A stretch of DNA of 64,000 nt, from positions 268,266-332,265 of the forward strand of contig CAOLHI010001803.1 of assembly GCA_948474755.1 (NCBI GenBank), given 5' to 3'. The position numbers and the translations under genes were made by a program. This document shows positions 33,042 through 43,880 of this stretch, piece by piece; within the stretch, counting starts at the first letter, position 1, and every line of letters begins with the position of its first letter. Below the pieces are notes generated by a model. The model was not told the DNA's origin. It was given only the letters and a program-made list of their open reading frames with translations, and did not search any database. The stretch comes from Ctenosaura bakeri. Lineage: Eukaryota > Chordata > Lepidosauria > Squamata > Iguanidae.

Positions 33042-33366
33042 CAGGGGTGGGCAGTGTAGCCCATCGGATGTATGTGGCCCCCGGATTCTCTTTGGTGGCC
33101 CCGAACCCCCCCCCAGCAGTGTCAAAGCCATCCCCACAACCCCTTTTTTTTTAAAGGCATGATTTTCAAGCAATTTGTGCCCAAAATCATGTGGAGAAAT
33201 ACAAAAACATGCAATGACACAAAAAATATCTCCATGCCCACCAAAGAACCATGTACTATCTCCAAATACCTCCCAAAACAGGGAGAGCTGGGCTTGCTGT
33301 GAGAAGTGTGAAAGGGGGGGTGCTGAGGGGAACTAGCCCCTGGTCCCCATGCAGTAGCCCACTCAG
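33042..33366. mobile_element. hAT-type MITE with perfect 8-bp duplication
   Basis: It starts CAGGGGTGGGCAGTGTAGCC, a common hAT terminus, and ends GTAGCCCACTCAG. TCCTAGAG occurs directly on both sides. A poly-C and poly-T tract lie inside. Confidence 0.88.
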
Positions 33367-33374
33367 TCCTAGAG

Positions 33375-33694
33375 CACTGAACAGGGGAAAGATCAGTGGC
33401 CTGATCCAGAGCTGAGAGCATTCTATCAAAAAGGGGAACCAGATGCCAGAACCTTGTTAGCATCTTTCTCATGCATGAACCTCTTTGTCTGACATGGAAC
33501 ATCCGTACTCAGCTCAAAGTTGTAGAACCAGAGTTGTGCATGCGGTGCACGTTGGTCTGGGCATTCAGTTACATTTTCCCATGGTGCAGTGTTGCCTCTC
33601 ACCACAAAGGCCATATAAGAGATGCACGCTGAGAAATCCAAATATAGTATCTCTGCCAGAGTGTGGACTCCTGAGTTTCACTCTCCAGTTCAGC
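33375..33694. other. no recognised feature
   Basis: No family recognised. Confidence 0.4.
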
Positions 33695-34037
33695 CAAAGA
33701 TCAAGAGGTGACATGATAGCCATGTTTAAATATTTGAAGGGATATCATGTTGAAGATAGAGCAAGCTTGTTTTCTGCTGCTCCAGAAACTAGGACTTGGA
33801 GCAATGGAACTACAGGAAAAGAGATTTCACCTAAACATCATGAAGAACATGTCAATGGTAAGAACCATTGGACAGTGGAATAGGTTGCCTCAGAGTGTGG
33901 TGGAGTCTCCTTCTTTGGAGGTTTTTAAACAGAAGCTGGATGGCCATCTGTCAGGAGTGTTTTGATTGTGTATTCCTGCATGGCAGGGCATTGGACTCAA
34001 TGGCCACTGTTGGCCTGTCCAATTGCATGATTTTATG
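33695..34037 (+). mobile_element. CR1 3' end
   Basis: [20 protein letters not shown] is readable, then a frame change, then [19 protein letters not shown] and a 3' terminus GCATGATTTTATG. Confidence 0.88.
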
Positions 34038-35373
34038 TGCACAGACCAGAGCCTATAAAAAACCAAATGTTCTAGAAGTTGTGGACTCCAAAGTAATTTT
34101 TCCAAGCTCTTCTGACAGGGAGTTGCAGCATTTGATCTCTCCACATCCACTCCGGCAGCAACTGGTGGCTCCCATGTAACTGGGACACTGAATCCACACA
34201 GGGTTTTAGTTCCAACTTTAAAGGAGCTGCCCAAGGTACTGAGACTTATCCCCCAAACCAGCTTCCATGGGTCATTCCCCCTTGGCCTTGCTGCTTCTGT
34301 TACTCCGGTGCACTTTCCTCTCAGCACATTTGGGGAGCATCTGTGAGCTGCGTTTCATGCTCTTTTTAAAAATTGGCTTTTCACCTCTGCAAGCGTGTGC
34401 TCTTTCCTGACATGAGGGCCATTTCTTTCTTTTTTTGGCCAGAGTATAATTACTGAACTGAGGTCATCTGGACTCGGCAGTCATAAATCAGCGCTATTCC
34501 GCAGCAAGGCTCAATTCAATTAAATCGGAAGAGCCTATCTTTTAAAAAAGAACAACCTGTGTTTGAAAACACCATGTCCCACTGTAACACATTTCCCTGT
34601 CTGAACATTCTGGCTCTGACCTCCTCCGAAGGGATTAACACTTAAGAGAGCAACTGTTCTTTATCCAAAGATAAGGAGCAAATGTATTTCAGTTTTTTAA
34701 GTGGCAAAAATAATAGCATTTTCTTCTTCTTCCATCAGGCCCCTAGTCCTGCATTGCTACTATGAGATCTTGCTAAAGTTCACTTCAGTTGCATAGTGTC
34801 GGGATAACGATGGGGGCAGTTTGCCCCGGGCGGCAATGGTTTTGGGGCATCCTGGCCCATAGCCACGCCCCCATGTGCCCTGGCCACACCCTCACGTACC
34901 TTGGCCATGCCTCCACACACTGCAACCACGCCCTCTGTGCCATAGTCCAGCCCCCTCCCGCCCACCCCCACTCCAAGCTCCAACACTGGTTCCCTTTTTA
35001 ACTACAACTTCCAAAATCCCCCAGCCAGTATGGCTACTTGGCACAGCAGGCTGGCATCCTCTTAGCGAGACATCAGTTGCGTTACACATGTGGGCCACAC
35101 TCCCATGACATGGAGGACTCACAAGACAATGCCACTGTTGAGGGTGCTTGGAAGCGACATGCTGGGACTGAAGATGCCCACTGGGACAGAAGTGACACAA
35201 AGATCAACCTGGAAGCAGCAGATATGGTCTAAGCTGTGGTGGCCCCAGCCACCCTTCTATGAGGCTGGCTGAAGTGAGGCTCCCCTCCAAATACTCATTG
35301 TTTATTTATTTGTTTGCTTGTTTGGATAAGAGAAAAAAATGGTATTGTAGCTATGTTTTTAATCCCAGGTACT
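34038..35373. other. Mostly unassigned, with a decayed GC-rich tandem block
   Basis: 34440-34720 looks single-copy and lacks repeat signatures. 34810-34970 is a degenerate GCCACGCCCCCATG-type tandem related to the minisatellite at 24704. AACTACAACTTCCAAAATCC at about 35000 resembles a hAT-derived fragment. Confidence 0.35.
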
Positions 35374-35691
35374 GTCTAGGCTCTAAAGCAGAGCTTTCCA
35401 GACTTTTCATGTTGGTGACACACTTTTTAGACATGCATCATTTCACGACACAGTCATTCAGTAAGTCATTCAGTAAGTGGAAGCAGCCCCTCCAAGCCTG
35501 GCCTGGTGCTGCCGCCACCGTCGCCAGGGTCTTCCTCGGGCCAGGGTGGCATCAGCGTCAGCCCCTTTACTTTGATCTGGCCCGCTGCTGCCTTCGCCAG
35601 AGTCTTCCTCGGCTTGAGGTGGCTGCGGCAGTGGCAGGAGAGACAGCCCCTCCACCCAAGCCTCGTCCTCCCCGCCACCATTGGTGGGGTC

Positions 35692-36282
35692 TGTTGGAAA
35701 AGGACTGCAGTGACCCTTGTTCCAATTAAAAATACTATGATGTGCATATGGGAAAGCACCTGGTAATTCCCATGTGACAAGAAGGCTGAGTCACATTGAT
35801 ATGAAACCTGGGCAAGGGGTTTCATCAGCCATGGTGACATGTAATCCAGGCTGGGGTTACATCAGCTAGTCTCTGTGTATATAAGAGGTAGGCTCGGCTA
35901 AGCCTTCCTCTCGGCCTTCCCTGATTCTGGCCAGAGGCTTTGCTGGAGCATATCTCTGCCTGATATGGTGATGGAATGATGAACCTGTGTTGAAGGATCT
36001 GCTAACCTGTACAGATGCATATACCGGAACTGAAGAACAAAAAGCCTCCACGTATATTTCTGGATGACAACACTGTGTGCTAGTGTTCTTAGTGGGCAGT
36101 TTTTGGGGTTAGAGCAGTGCTGCATTATATACTCTGCTACACACGCTTCTTGTTTCTGTGTTTTTCAACTCTCCTGGATGTTTTGTTTTGCTTGCCTCTG
36201 AGCCACGTTTGGTCAGAGAGCAGCAGCATGAGGGAGACTTAGTGTGGTCTGCCTAAGTCCCATCATCCACCTTCCCTCCACA
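35692..36282 (+). mobile_element. Solo LTR, family 1
   Basis: It starts TGTTGGAAAAGG and ends CCCTCCACA. GGGTC is duplicated directly on both sides, a 5-bp integration signature. A TATATAAG box at 35878-35885 fits a U3 promoter. A partner in reverse orientation lies at 59781. No internal genes are present, so it is the residue of LTR-LTR recombination. Confidence 0.9.
35878..35885 (+). promoter_or_regulatory. TATA-like box of solo LTR
   Basis: TATATAAG in the LTR; the partner LTR keeps TATATAAG on the minus strand near 60180. Confidence 0.6.
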
Positions 36283-36874
36283 GGGTCTTCAGCCCAGGGT
36301 GGCAGTGGCAGAAGCAGCCCCTTCACCTGGCCCTGGCCCACCATGGTGGCAGGAGAGGCAGCCCCTCTCCCGTTACCTTCACGCAACACACCTACAAACT
36401 CCAGCTGACACACTAACAGGTCATGACACACAGTTTGGAAAGCTCTGCTCTAAAGGCACGAGATCTGAGCTTGGAAGTTAAACAGGGTCATCCCTGGTTA
36501 GTACTTGGATGAGATACTTCCAACAAACACCAGGTTGCTTCCAGAGGAAGGCAAAAACCACTTCTGTGTACTCCTTGTCTAAGAAAACCCCACAAAATTT
36601 GTAGGGTCACCAGAGCTCAGCAGGCAACTTGAAGCCAAATGCACAGGCACACACACAAACACATGCACACACACACAAACACACACAGAGCACACAGGAG
36701 GAAATGAAAGTTGATCCAACCACTAAACTGCTACAAGGATCACTAGGCCAGGGAAAACAAAAGAAGGGCAAGTGATTTACAGCTCAGCTCTATTCTCACC
36801 TGGTTGGCGTGAGTAGAACAAGCTGTTAAATGAAACACCACAGGCTGGACTTGATGAGAAAATAGCCACAGTCA

Positions 36875-37105
36875 GGCCTAAGTACGCTAAAGGCACCAGA
36901 TCCTGTCTGATTTTGGAAGCTAAGCAGGGTTAGTCCTGGTTAGTACTTGGCCAGGAGACCACTAATGAATGCCAGGTGCTGTGGGCTGTATTTCAGAGGA
37001 AGGAACTGGCAAAGCCACCTCCAAATATTCCTTGCCTATGAAAACCCTGTCAAATTCATGGGGTTCCCCATAAGTCAACATGTGACTTTAAGGCATGCAC
37101 ACAGG

Positions 37106-37108
<3 letters not shown>
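36875..37108 (+). mobile_element. 5S-rRNA-derived SINE, near full length
   Basis: GGCCTAAGTACGC, TCCTGTCTGATTTTGGAAGC, TAAGCAGGGTTAGTCCTGGT and TAGTACTTGGCCAGGAGACC follow 5S rRNA to GGTGCTGTGGGCTG. The SINE body comes next. It runs straight into an AG microsatellite. Confidence 0.9.
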
Positions 37109-37110
<2 letters not shown>

Positions 37111-37151
<41 letters not shown>

Positions 37152-37168
37152 CAAGAGAGAGAGAGACT
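37111..37168 (+). repeat. (AG)n microsatellite
   Basis: About 19 uninterrupted AG units, then an imperfect continuation. Confidence 0.95.
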
Positions 37169-37684
37169 AGGCTGGTGATTCTTACAAATGTAAATGCAGT
37201 GACTTTCTCCCAGTTCCCCTTTACCACTTTGGAAACAGGATGCTGGCATTTCACCACAATCCTTCCGTGCCAGGGTGGGAACTTTGCAATGTTGTTCCAC
37301 TGTAACTCCCATCAGCCATAACCAGCAGTGTTATTGTACATGGCACAACAGCACCCAGCCACTGACATGTGCTGCACACAGTGTTGCTGTTCTGCATAGG
37401 GGTTGCATAGGGCTGGTCTAGCATACCTCCACGTGTGGGTGTTTACCCCATGCTGTCAGGATGTTAACCTTTCCAAACACTGGCTGATCCTCACTGACAC
37501 ATCCAGCATGTGTTCTGACAGTTCCAGTTTTGAAAAAAGACCTCACCCTGCTGGGTCCTAACACAGCTCATGGTTGTCAAAAACATTGTATCCAGTTGGT
37601 TGCATGTCTCCTAGAAAGCATGGGATCTTTAGAGTTTAAAAACCCCCAAAGTTTGTGAGTTTAGGATGTTTAGGATGTTTAAAA
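37169..37684. other. no recognised feature
   Basis: No family recognised. A GTTTAGGAT duplication occurs at about 37660-37680. Confidence 0.4.
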
Positions 37685-37945
37685 CAGTCATGGACCCTCC
37701 ACTTTTGTGGGAGTTAGAGGAGCAAGACCCCCACAAAAGTAGAAAAGCCTTGTATATAAATAAAAATTATGAAAGCTTTTTTTTTTTTTAACCTGAGAGA
37801 ACACTTCTCTTGAAATCTCTAAGTCCTCTAAGTTGACCATGGAGTCACATTGGAGGACTAGAGATTCCTAAACAGAACACACTAATCAAATCTGTGGATC
37901 ATCAAATCTGCAAAACTGAAACCAATGAATGTGGAGGACCAACCG
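37685..37945. mobile_element. Tigger/pogo-like non-autonomous element
   Basis: CAGTCATGGACCCTCCAC at the left and GTGGAGGACCAACCG at the right are inverted. TA follows on the right; the left TA is lost or mutated. Interior words such as ACTTCTCTTG match the element at 26522 in reverse. Confidence 0.75.
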
Positions 37946-38728
37946 TATACTTAACTAAGCAGCTGCTGTAGAATACTGACCTCTGTTCCCTCTTGTTCCT
38001 AGATAAACATGTGCCACGAGATTTTGGGAGAGAGTCACACAAACCATTTTGCCACTGGCACACTGGAAGAGAACAAAACCCTCTTGCCCAGCTGGAGAGT
38101 GTGCAGAAGCTGATAGCTGCCTGCCTTGATAATCTGTCATTCAATCGCCTATCAAAGGAGAGAACCGGGTGCCACTAGCTGGCAGCATTTGCTTCTCCTT
38201 CGGCACATAGCCCCCTGACTTTCTGAGTGCGTGCACCGCCTCCAGCAAAGACGGCAGACAGGCTGCAGTCAGAGAGCGGTGGCCTGTGAGGTTGTGACTA
38301 GACTGCTGATGGAATCCAGTGTGTGCAATGGGAGGGAGAAGCAGTGTCCAACAGCAATTACTCCACTTCTGCAGTGAGCAACTGGCATGCACCAATATGC
38401 GCAGAGGGTCAAAGATACATATACCGCAGATGAAATCAGAAACTCTCCTAAGTATTTCTGATGCCCTTGAACTCATACACACTGCATCTGCCTTCCACAA
38501 AGCTCACTGCCTCTTTGCAGCCATGAGGGGTCTTTTCCACCTACTGAGCAACATATGCATTTATTCAGTAACAGTGCATCATGCATCGAACTGCAAACAA
38601 AGAGGTCTCAGATCTCTGCTTACACACATGAAAGGAAACTGGTGATGGAATCATAGAATCATGGGAGAAGAAGCTCCAATGGGCCATCAAATCCAGCCCT
38701 CCACTCAGTGCAGGAGCTCCAGCTAGAG
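37946..38728. other. Mostly unassigned
   Basis: 38645-38720 has a minus-strand old CR1-like start (GGAATCATAGAATCATGGGA). The remainder is unrecognised. Confidence 0.4.
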
Positions 38729-39281
38729 TAGAGTTTCCCAGATTTCTAAGCTCTTTCCGCATCTTACCTTCTTCCGGCACTGGGATGTGGGGATTGTGCG
38801 AGCAGCCTCCGGCGAGAGGCTTTCGCGTCCGGGGTGCTTTGGCTTCACACGAGCTGCCTGCTCACACAAGAGCCCCACCTCTTCCTTCTGCAGTGCAGCC
38901 TGGGAGTTTCCCAGGCTGTGCTGGGGCAGGAAGCGCAACCGGCATGGCTCCAGAGGCTCCACACACCAGGTAAGTGAGTGCGGGGCCCGGGAGCAATGTG
39001 TGATCGTGCACCATTTTTGGCTTCCAGATGAAAATGAAAAGGTGTGCAGTCAGCCCCTGCCAGCACCTGGAGCATCACACGATTGTGAGTGCATTGTGCA
39101 GATTGCTCCTCACAATTGTACAACACTCCAGTCTCTCTGTCGCATGGAAAATGCCATGCGAAAAGGGTCTTAGTCTTCCACAAGCTGAATCACTGAATCA
39201 CTGATCATTGGCCAAGGCAGCTGGGACTTCTGGGAGTTAAAAGTCCAAAACATCTGGAGGACTAAGGTTTGGGAATCACTG
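38729..39281. mobile_element. hAT-like MITE hosting a family B MITE
   Basis: The left piece TAGAGTTTCCCAGATTTCTA and the right piece ending GGTTTGGGAATCACTG form inverted termini like CAGTGNTTCCCAAA. The interior ACTTCTGGGAGTTAAAAGTC is typical of hAT derivatives. The 8-bp flanks match at only five positions, so the borders are approximate. Confidence 0.6.
38750..39169. mobile_element. GC-rich multi-hairpin MITE family B, copy 4
   Basis: Left end GCTCTTTCCGCATC, right end TGCGAAAAGGGTC, with flanks TAA and TTA. The inner hairpin GCAGCCTGGGA / TCCCAGGCTG lies near 38894. Most CpGs have decayed to TG or CA, so it is older than copies 1 to 3. Confidence 0.88.
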
Positions 39282-39401
39282 GGCAGGAGCACCCTCAACA
39301 GGAAGCTGTCAACCAACAAGTGGACTGGCAGATGCAATAGTGCCACATGGCCAACTCCACTTCTGCAACCTTGAATTGAATATGTATTGGTCCATTGTGC
39401 A
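39282..39401 (+). repeat. Unclassified repeat E fragment
   Basis: GTGCCACATGGCCAACTCCA, CTTCTGCAACCTTGAATTGA match the E copies at 2085 and 7787. Confidence 0.5.
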
Positions 39402-39660
39402 ATTCTGGGCTGCATCAGCAGAAGCACAGGGTCCAGATCAAGGGTAATATTAGTGCCATTCTATCCTGCTTTAGTCAGGCCTCACCTGGAATATGGTGTC
39501 CAATTCTGGGCACGACAATGCAAAAAGGATACTGACAAACTAGAATGTGTCCATTGAAGGATGACCAAGATGATCAAAGGTCTAGAAACCAACCACCACG
39601 AGTGATGGCTTATGGCACTGGATATGGTTAGCTTGGAGAAGATTCAACAAGGTTTCGGCA
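39402..39660 (+). mobile_element. Older CR1 internal fragment
   Basis: TTGTGCAATTCTGGGCTGCA, CAGGCCTCACCTGGAATATG and TCCAATTCTGGGCACGACAA follow the CR1 C-terminal region of an older subfamily. Confidence 0.75.
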
Positions 39661-41000
39661 ATGGAGACTCAGGACTTCTGCGTTGTTTGAGCAGTGGATC
39701 TGCTCTGAGGTTTAGTCTGAAACTCTAAAGATGTTAATCACAGTGTGGAACTCTAACCCACAACAGATTCAATACTTTGGATCATTCCTCTAAAGGTTTG
39801 TAACTCCACTGCTCTGATATGGTTTTATTGGCAAGATATATTAATTGGCAGATATGTTTAATTGGCATAAAATAGAAATCATATACAATGATTGGAAAGG
39901 GCCATGTGAAAGGAATTCTGGCTGGAAATAGGTCAGAGATGAGCCCGGCATGACCCTAAGTCATAGGTTTACCAGGAAAATCTGACTTAATGGTTTTTTC
40001 GATAAGAAATGAGCCATCGCTGAGAAGAGCAAAAAACCCTGTGGTTTGCATATCCTATAGAACACAAAGCCATAAAACCAGCTACCAATTTAATTTGGCA
40101 CCTATTTGCTGCAAACTGTAAAACAAAAAACTTTTGCTTGCTGGTTCAGGAAAACAGGAAGATTTTAAACAAATCCATAGTTGCATCGCCCTCACACCTA
40201 TGATCTTCAATCAGGCAGACATCAAAATCTTTTGCCATCCATATGTTAAAACTCATCAACTGTTTCTTTCAGACATTAATAACTATTAATCCATCCTGTC
40301 ACCTTTTGGCCACTGTCCAAGCAGAAAGTCACGCCTCAAGAGCAAATAAAGGGACCCTGATTTTGGGTCCTCCATACAACACTTCAATTTCAGGGGTCCC
40401 CCTTGTCGTTTTGTTTGGGCATCAGTCCCAGCCAAATCACCGTTTCCTACTTCCCTCTGGATGGTAAATATGCCATAATTTCCTTTCTATTCATCTAATC
40501 TTCCCCTCTTCCTTTTCAGTTAAGCCTTGTGTGGTCGCTTATTTATAGCCTTGTGTCTATTGCATGTATATTTCCCCCCAATAAAACACATTTAAATTGC
40601 ACTATAAGTTTTCTGACTGGTCTCTTTAGCAATTCCTCATAAACATAGGTGGAAAGATCCAAAAGTAAGCCCCTGTCTCGCAGGCCACCTTAATTTGAAT
40701 TAATTAATTCCCCATTTTAATTGCAGGTTCCCCATTAATTGCGGGTTCTGATATAGGGCCTCATGGGGTCCCATGGTTTTGGAGAAACAGGTTGGACAAA
40801 ATCCAGAAAAGCCCACAAATATGGGACCCACCAGCTACCAGCAGGAAGAAATCTATTTATTAATTTAAATAATTAATTTAATTAATTTAATTATTTCATT
40901 AGCTATTTTTTTACATCCTTCCTTTCCTTAAGGTGAGACACTCGGCTGTCTTCCTCCATACTTTATCCCATTAACAAGCCTGTTGGGGAGGCCAGGCTGA
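39661..41000. other. Unassigned, possible LTR-like piece
   Basis: CCCCCCAATAAAACACATTT near 40575 followed by GACTGGTCTCTTTAGCAATT looks like an LTR polyadenylation/U5 segment, but no borders were found. 40855-40910 is AT-only. The rest is unrecognised. Confidence 0.3.
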
Positions 41001-41180
41001 GGCCATTTCCGCAGGGGACTGTTATAGCGTTACGATTCCACTTTCAACATCCTATGGAATCCTGGGGTTTGCAGTTTCGGGAGGGGCCAGCTGGCCCCTC
41101 CCAAAACTGCAAACCCCAGGATTCCATAGGATGTTGAAAGTGGAATCATAGCACTATAACAGTCCTCTGCAGGAATGGCC
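41001..41180. mobile_element. Palindromic MITE family A, copy 11 (near perfect)
   Basis: 180 bp flanked by TGA on both sides. The unusual GCAGGGGACTG just inside the left terminus is mirrored as CAGTCCTCTGCAGG on the right. The two arms therefore share private variants. Confidence 0.95.
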
Positions 41181-41224
41181 TGAGAAAGGATGTGAATTTT
41201 GTGACTTGGGGTGAGAGGTAGAGA

Positions 41225-41238
41225 TTATTAATTTATTT

Positions 41239-41272
<34 letters not shown>

Positions 41273-41330
41273 ACCCGTCCTTTCTCCCAACAAGGGACTC
41301 AAAGCAGCTTACAAAAATGAAATTTAATGC
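41225..41330 (-). mobile_element. Retroposon 3' end with (TTTA)n
   Basis: (TTTA)n at 41225-41270, then ACACCCGTCCTTTCTCCC and GGACTCAAAGCAGCTTACAA: the minus-strand tail module common to squamate retroposons. Confidence 0.65.
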
Positions 41331-41472
41331 TCCGAAGTCCTGGTCCCAAACTTATGGGCACTATGCCACATTTACTCCCCAGGAAAGTTTACATTGATCT
41401 GAATCCATTCAGTTAGTCTCAAGTCAAAATCCCCAGTCATACACCGCCCTGCTCTGGTCTTGCAGATTCAAG

Positions 41473-42680
41473 GAATCACAGAATAATAGAGTTGGAAGAG
41501 ACCCCAGGAGCCATCCAGTCCAACCCCTTGCTATGCAGGAACCCTTAAAAACCTCCAGAGAAGGAGACTCCACCACACTCTATGAAGGCGGCATATTCCA
41601 CTGCCGGACAGCTCTGACCGCCAGGAAGTTCTTCCTGAGGTTCAGGTGGAATCTCCTTTCCTGCAGCTTGAATCCATTGCTCCTTGTCCTAGTCTCTGGA
41701 GCAGCAGAAAACAAGCCTGCTCCCTCCTCAACATGACATCCCTTCAAATATTTTTTTTAATTTTTTTTATTATAAAGAAAAAGGAACAATACATAACAGA
41801 ATAAAACAAAAACACCATGTGAATAACATAAATGCAAAAAAGAGAAAAATTACAACACAAATAGCTTACATTACTATTTCTCTCCAGGCCCTTTATCATC
41901 ATATACTTATTCAACATATTATATATTATATTGATTATATATTTTTATTTCACGTATCTAAATATCATTCTCCTTGTACTCGTTACTGCTATAGTAATTT
42001 CACTCTTAAATCTATTCTTTTCAACTATATTTAACCTATTGCTAATACTATATATGATTCTGTTATTAACCATAAACCCTAATCTTAAATGTGAACCCCT
42101 TCCCAGAGCAAATTATATTTCAGCTTATTCTGCTTTCCAAAATTGTAATTCTTCTTGTGGAGGTGTGACACCTCCCTCTTTTGTTAAAGCCTTTTCCACA
42201 AATATTTTCCATATTGCTATGAAGTCATTCCTTTTCATCATCCCTTTTTTAACCTAGATTTGACATATTAAGTTACCCTTCAAATATTTAAACATGGCTA
42301 TCATGGCTCCTCTTAACCTTCTCTTCTGCAGACTAAACAGACCCAGCTCCCTAAGCCGTTCCTCATAGGGCTTCATGGCTTCCAGACCCTTCACCATTTT
42401 GATCGCCCTCCTCTGGACACGTTCCAGCTTGTTGATATCTTTCTTGGATTGAGGTGCCCAGAATTGGACACAGTATTCCAAATTCATTTTAACTGAAGCA
42501 GAATAGAGTGGTACTGTTACCTCCCTTGATCTAGGCACCATACTCTTATTGATGCAACCAAGAATCACGTTGGCTTTCTTGGCCGCCCCATCACCCTGCT
42601 GACTCATATTCAGCTTGTGATCTACCAAGACTCCTAGATCCCTTTCATACGTACCGCTATCCAGACACACGGCCCCCCAG
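41473..42680 (-). mobile_element. CR1 LINE, interrupted by an A-tailed retroinsert
   Basis: The minus-strand CR1 runs from its terminus at 41473 to the [20 protein letters not shown] codons near 42660. At 41754-42275 a foreign 522-bp segment lies between two copies of CCCTTCAAATATTT. The CR1 order is otherwise continuous. Confidence 0.9.
41754..42275 (-). mobile_element. LINE-type 3' insert with 14-bp target duplication
   Basis: The segment begins with a T-rich tract on the plus strand (a poly-A tail on the minus strand). It is flanked by CCCTTCAAATATTT at 41740-41753 and 42276-42289. This is target-primed insertion. The body is AT-rich and non-coding, presumably a LINE 3' UTR; the family is not recognised. 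Confidence 0.8.
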
Positions 42681-42734
42681 GACTTGTCTTCCCTGATAGA
42701 ATCTATCCATGTCGTCTTCCTCTTTTCATACTAT

Positions 42735-43642
42735 TGCTCCCACGGTTCTGACATGCCTGGTGATAGCACTAGATATCTCCTTGATATCAAACTTATTTGG
42801 CCTTCACTTGACCTTTCTCTGCCACCCTGCTCCACGTGTTTGCAAGGGCCACCGGACAAGCACGCAAACAGCCATGGCCGTTAATGGTTGGACATTCCAA
42901 TCCCCACTTAGGCAGGCAGATTAATGCCACTCCGTTGCTTCAGGGACCATTTTCTTGCAGACACACCTTGCTTAAGCACAGCTTTACACAAAGACGCTCG
43001 GCCGAGAGCCAGCACTTTCTTTATGCTAAGGCATTTGTATACTGGACATACTATTGTCGTCTAGCACTAAGCTCATCGAGTAAAACCTGACCTTTCCCAA
43101 CGCTTTTGTCCAGCTACAAATTTCCTTTGTTCTCACCAAGCATGGCATGGCCTGTAGGCACAATCCACCCTACAAAAACTCCCCGATTCCGAGTGCCCCT
43201 CGGATCTCTCACTTGGACTGCTTGGACCGCTTGGATTGCTTTGGACTTCCAACTAGCCTTGCTGCCGCTGTGTCCAGCGAGTCGTCCCCTCAGCAAGCCA
43301 CGCTGATTTTCCTCCCCTGCAACCTCCGCTTCTCTCCAGGACTACGAGATAAGGTGTCGTATCGCCCATTTCCCCCCGAAATCTCTCATTTCCATTTCTA
43401 GTTAGCTGTGTGCATGTGTTGTCTTATTTGTTGTTTGTCCTTTAATAAAGCTATCATTTGTGTTACTTTTAAAACTTGTCTGACTGCTCTTCTGACCCGA
43501 CGCTGTATAGGGTTGCAAGATCCCTGCTGCGTTACCCTGCCTCTCGTTAGCTTAAGAGAGTGCTCAAGTTAATTTCCTCATCTTGCATTTACTTTTGGTT
43601 ATTTGGGCGCCCCTCCCGGGACCCCCATATTACAGGGTAACA
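42735..43642 (+). mobile_element. Solo LTR, family 2, copy 1
   Basis: TGCTCCCACGG start, CAGGGTAACA end, CTAT duplicated on both sides. An AATAAA at 43444-43449 marks R. The expected TATA position has TACAAAAAC at about 43171. 908 bp long. The copy at 47066 lies in the opposite orientation. No gag, pol or env sequence is present. Confidence 0.92.
43444..43449 (+). terminator. Polyadenylation signal of solo LTR
   Basis: AATAAA in the R region, also present in the second LTR (minus strand, 47261-47266). Confidence 0.7.
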
Positions 43643-43880
43643 CTATCTTCTATCTTACTGAGCATTATTGTGTTTTTCTAGGGAGTCATGGCTTCCTCCA
43701 ATATGTCCAAACAGGCTCAGTTTAGTCATTACGGTTTCTAGGAGGAGTTCAGGGTTGATTTGCTCTTGGTCTCACTTACTTGTCTTTATTGCAGTTGATG
43801 GTATCTGCAGCACTCTCCTCCAGCACCACATTTTAAATGAGTTGCTTTTCCATCCCAAGTCTGGGTAACAGAAACATCAT

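Larger units (their letters stand above)
35389..36447. mobile_element. hAT-type MITE hosting a solo LTR
   Basis: The left terminus CAGAGCTTTCCAGAC and right terminus GTTTGGAAAGCTCTG are inverted, with CTCTAAAG perfectly duplicated outside. GTGACACACTTTTTAGACAT is shared with the element at 28065. Its GC-rich interior contains short GTCTTCCTCGG repeats and is interrupted at 35692-36282. Confidence 0.9.
35374..36697 (+). mobile_element. 5S-rRNA-derived SINE, split by hAT MITE
   Basis: The short head at 35374-35388 and the remainder from 36456 (GGAAGTTAAACAGGGTCATC, CCTGGTTAGTACTTGGATGA) form a 5S-like head, followed by the SINE body and a CA-rich tail. The hAT insertion with CTCTAAAG duplication lies between. 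Confidence 0.8.
41398..43880 (-). mobile_element. Bov-B/RTE LINE 3' fragment with nested CR1 and LTR
   Basis: Bov-B pieces at 41398-41472, 42681-42734 and 43643-43880 (CAGCACTCTCCTCCAGCACC) align in order with 48015-48400. A minus-strand CR1 and a solo LTR fill the gaps. The 3' UTR and last ORF codons are heavily decayed. Confidence 0.7.

Noticed and set aside
36456..37108. 5S rRNA genes
   Set aside because: Only the control region is 5S-like, and it is fused to a SINE body with a CA-rich tail.
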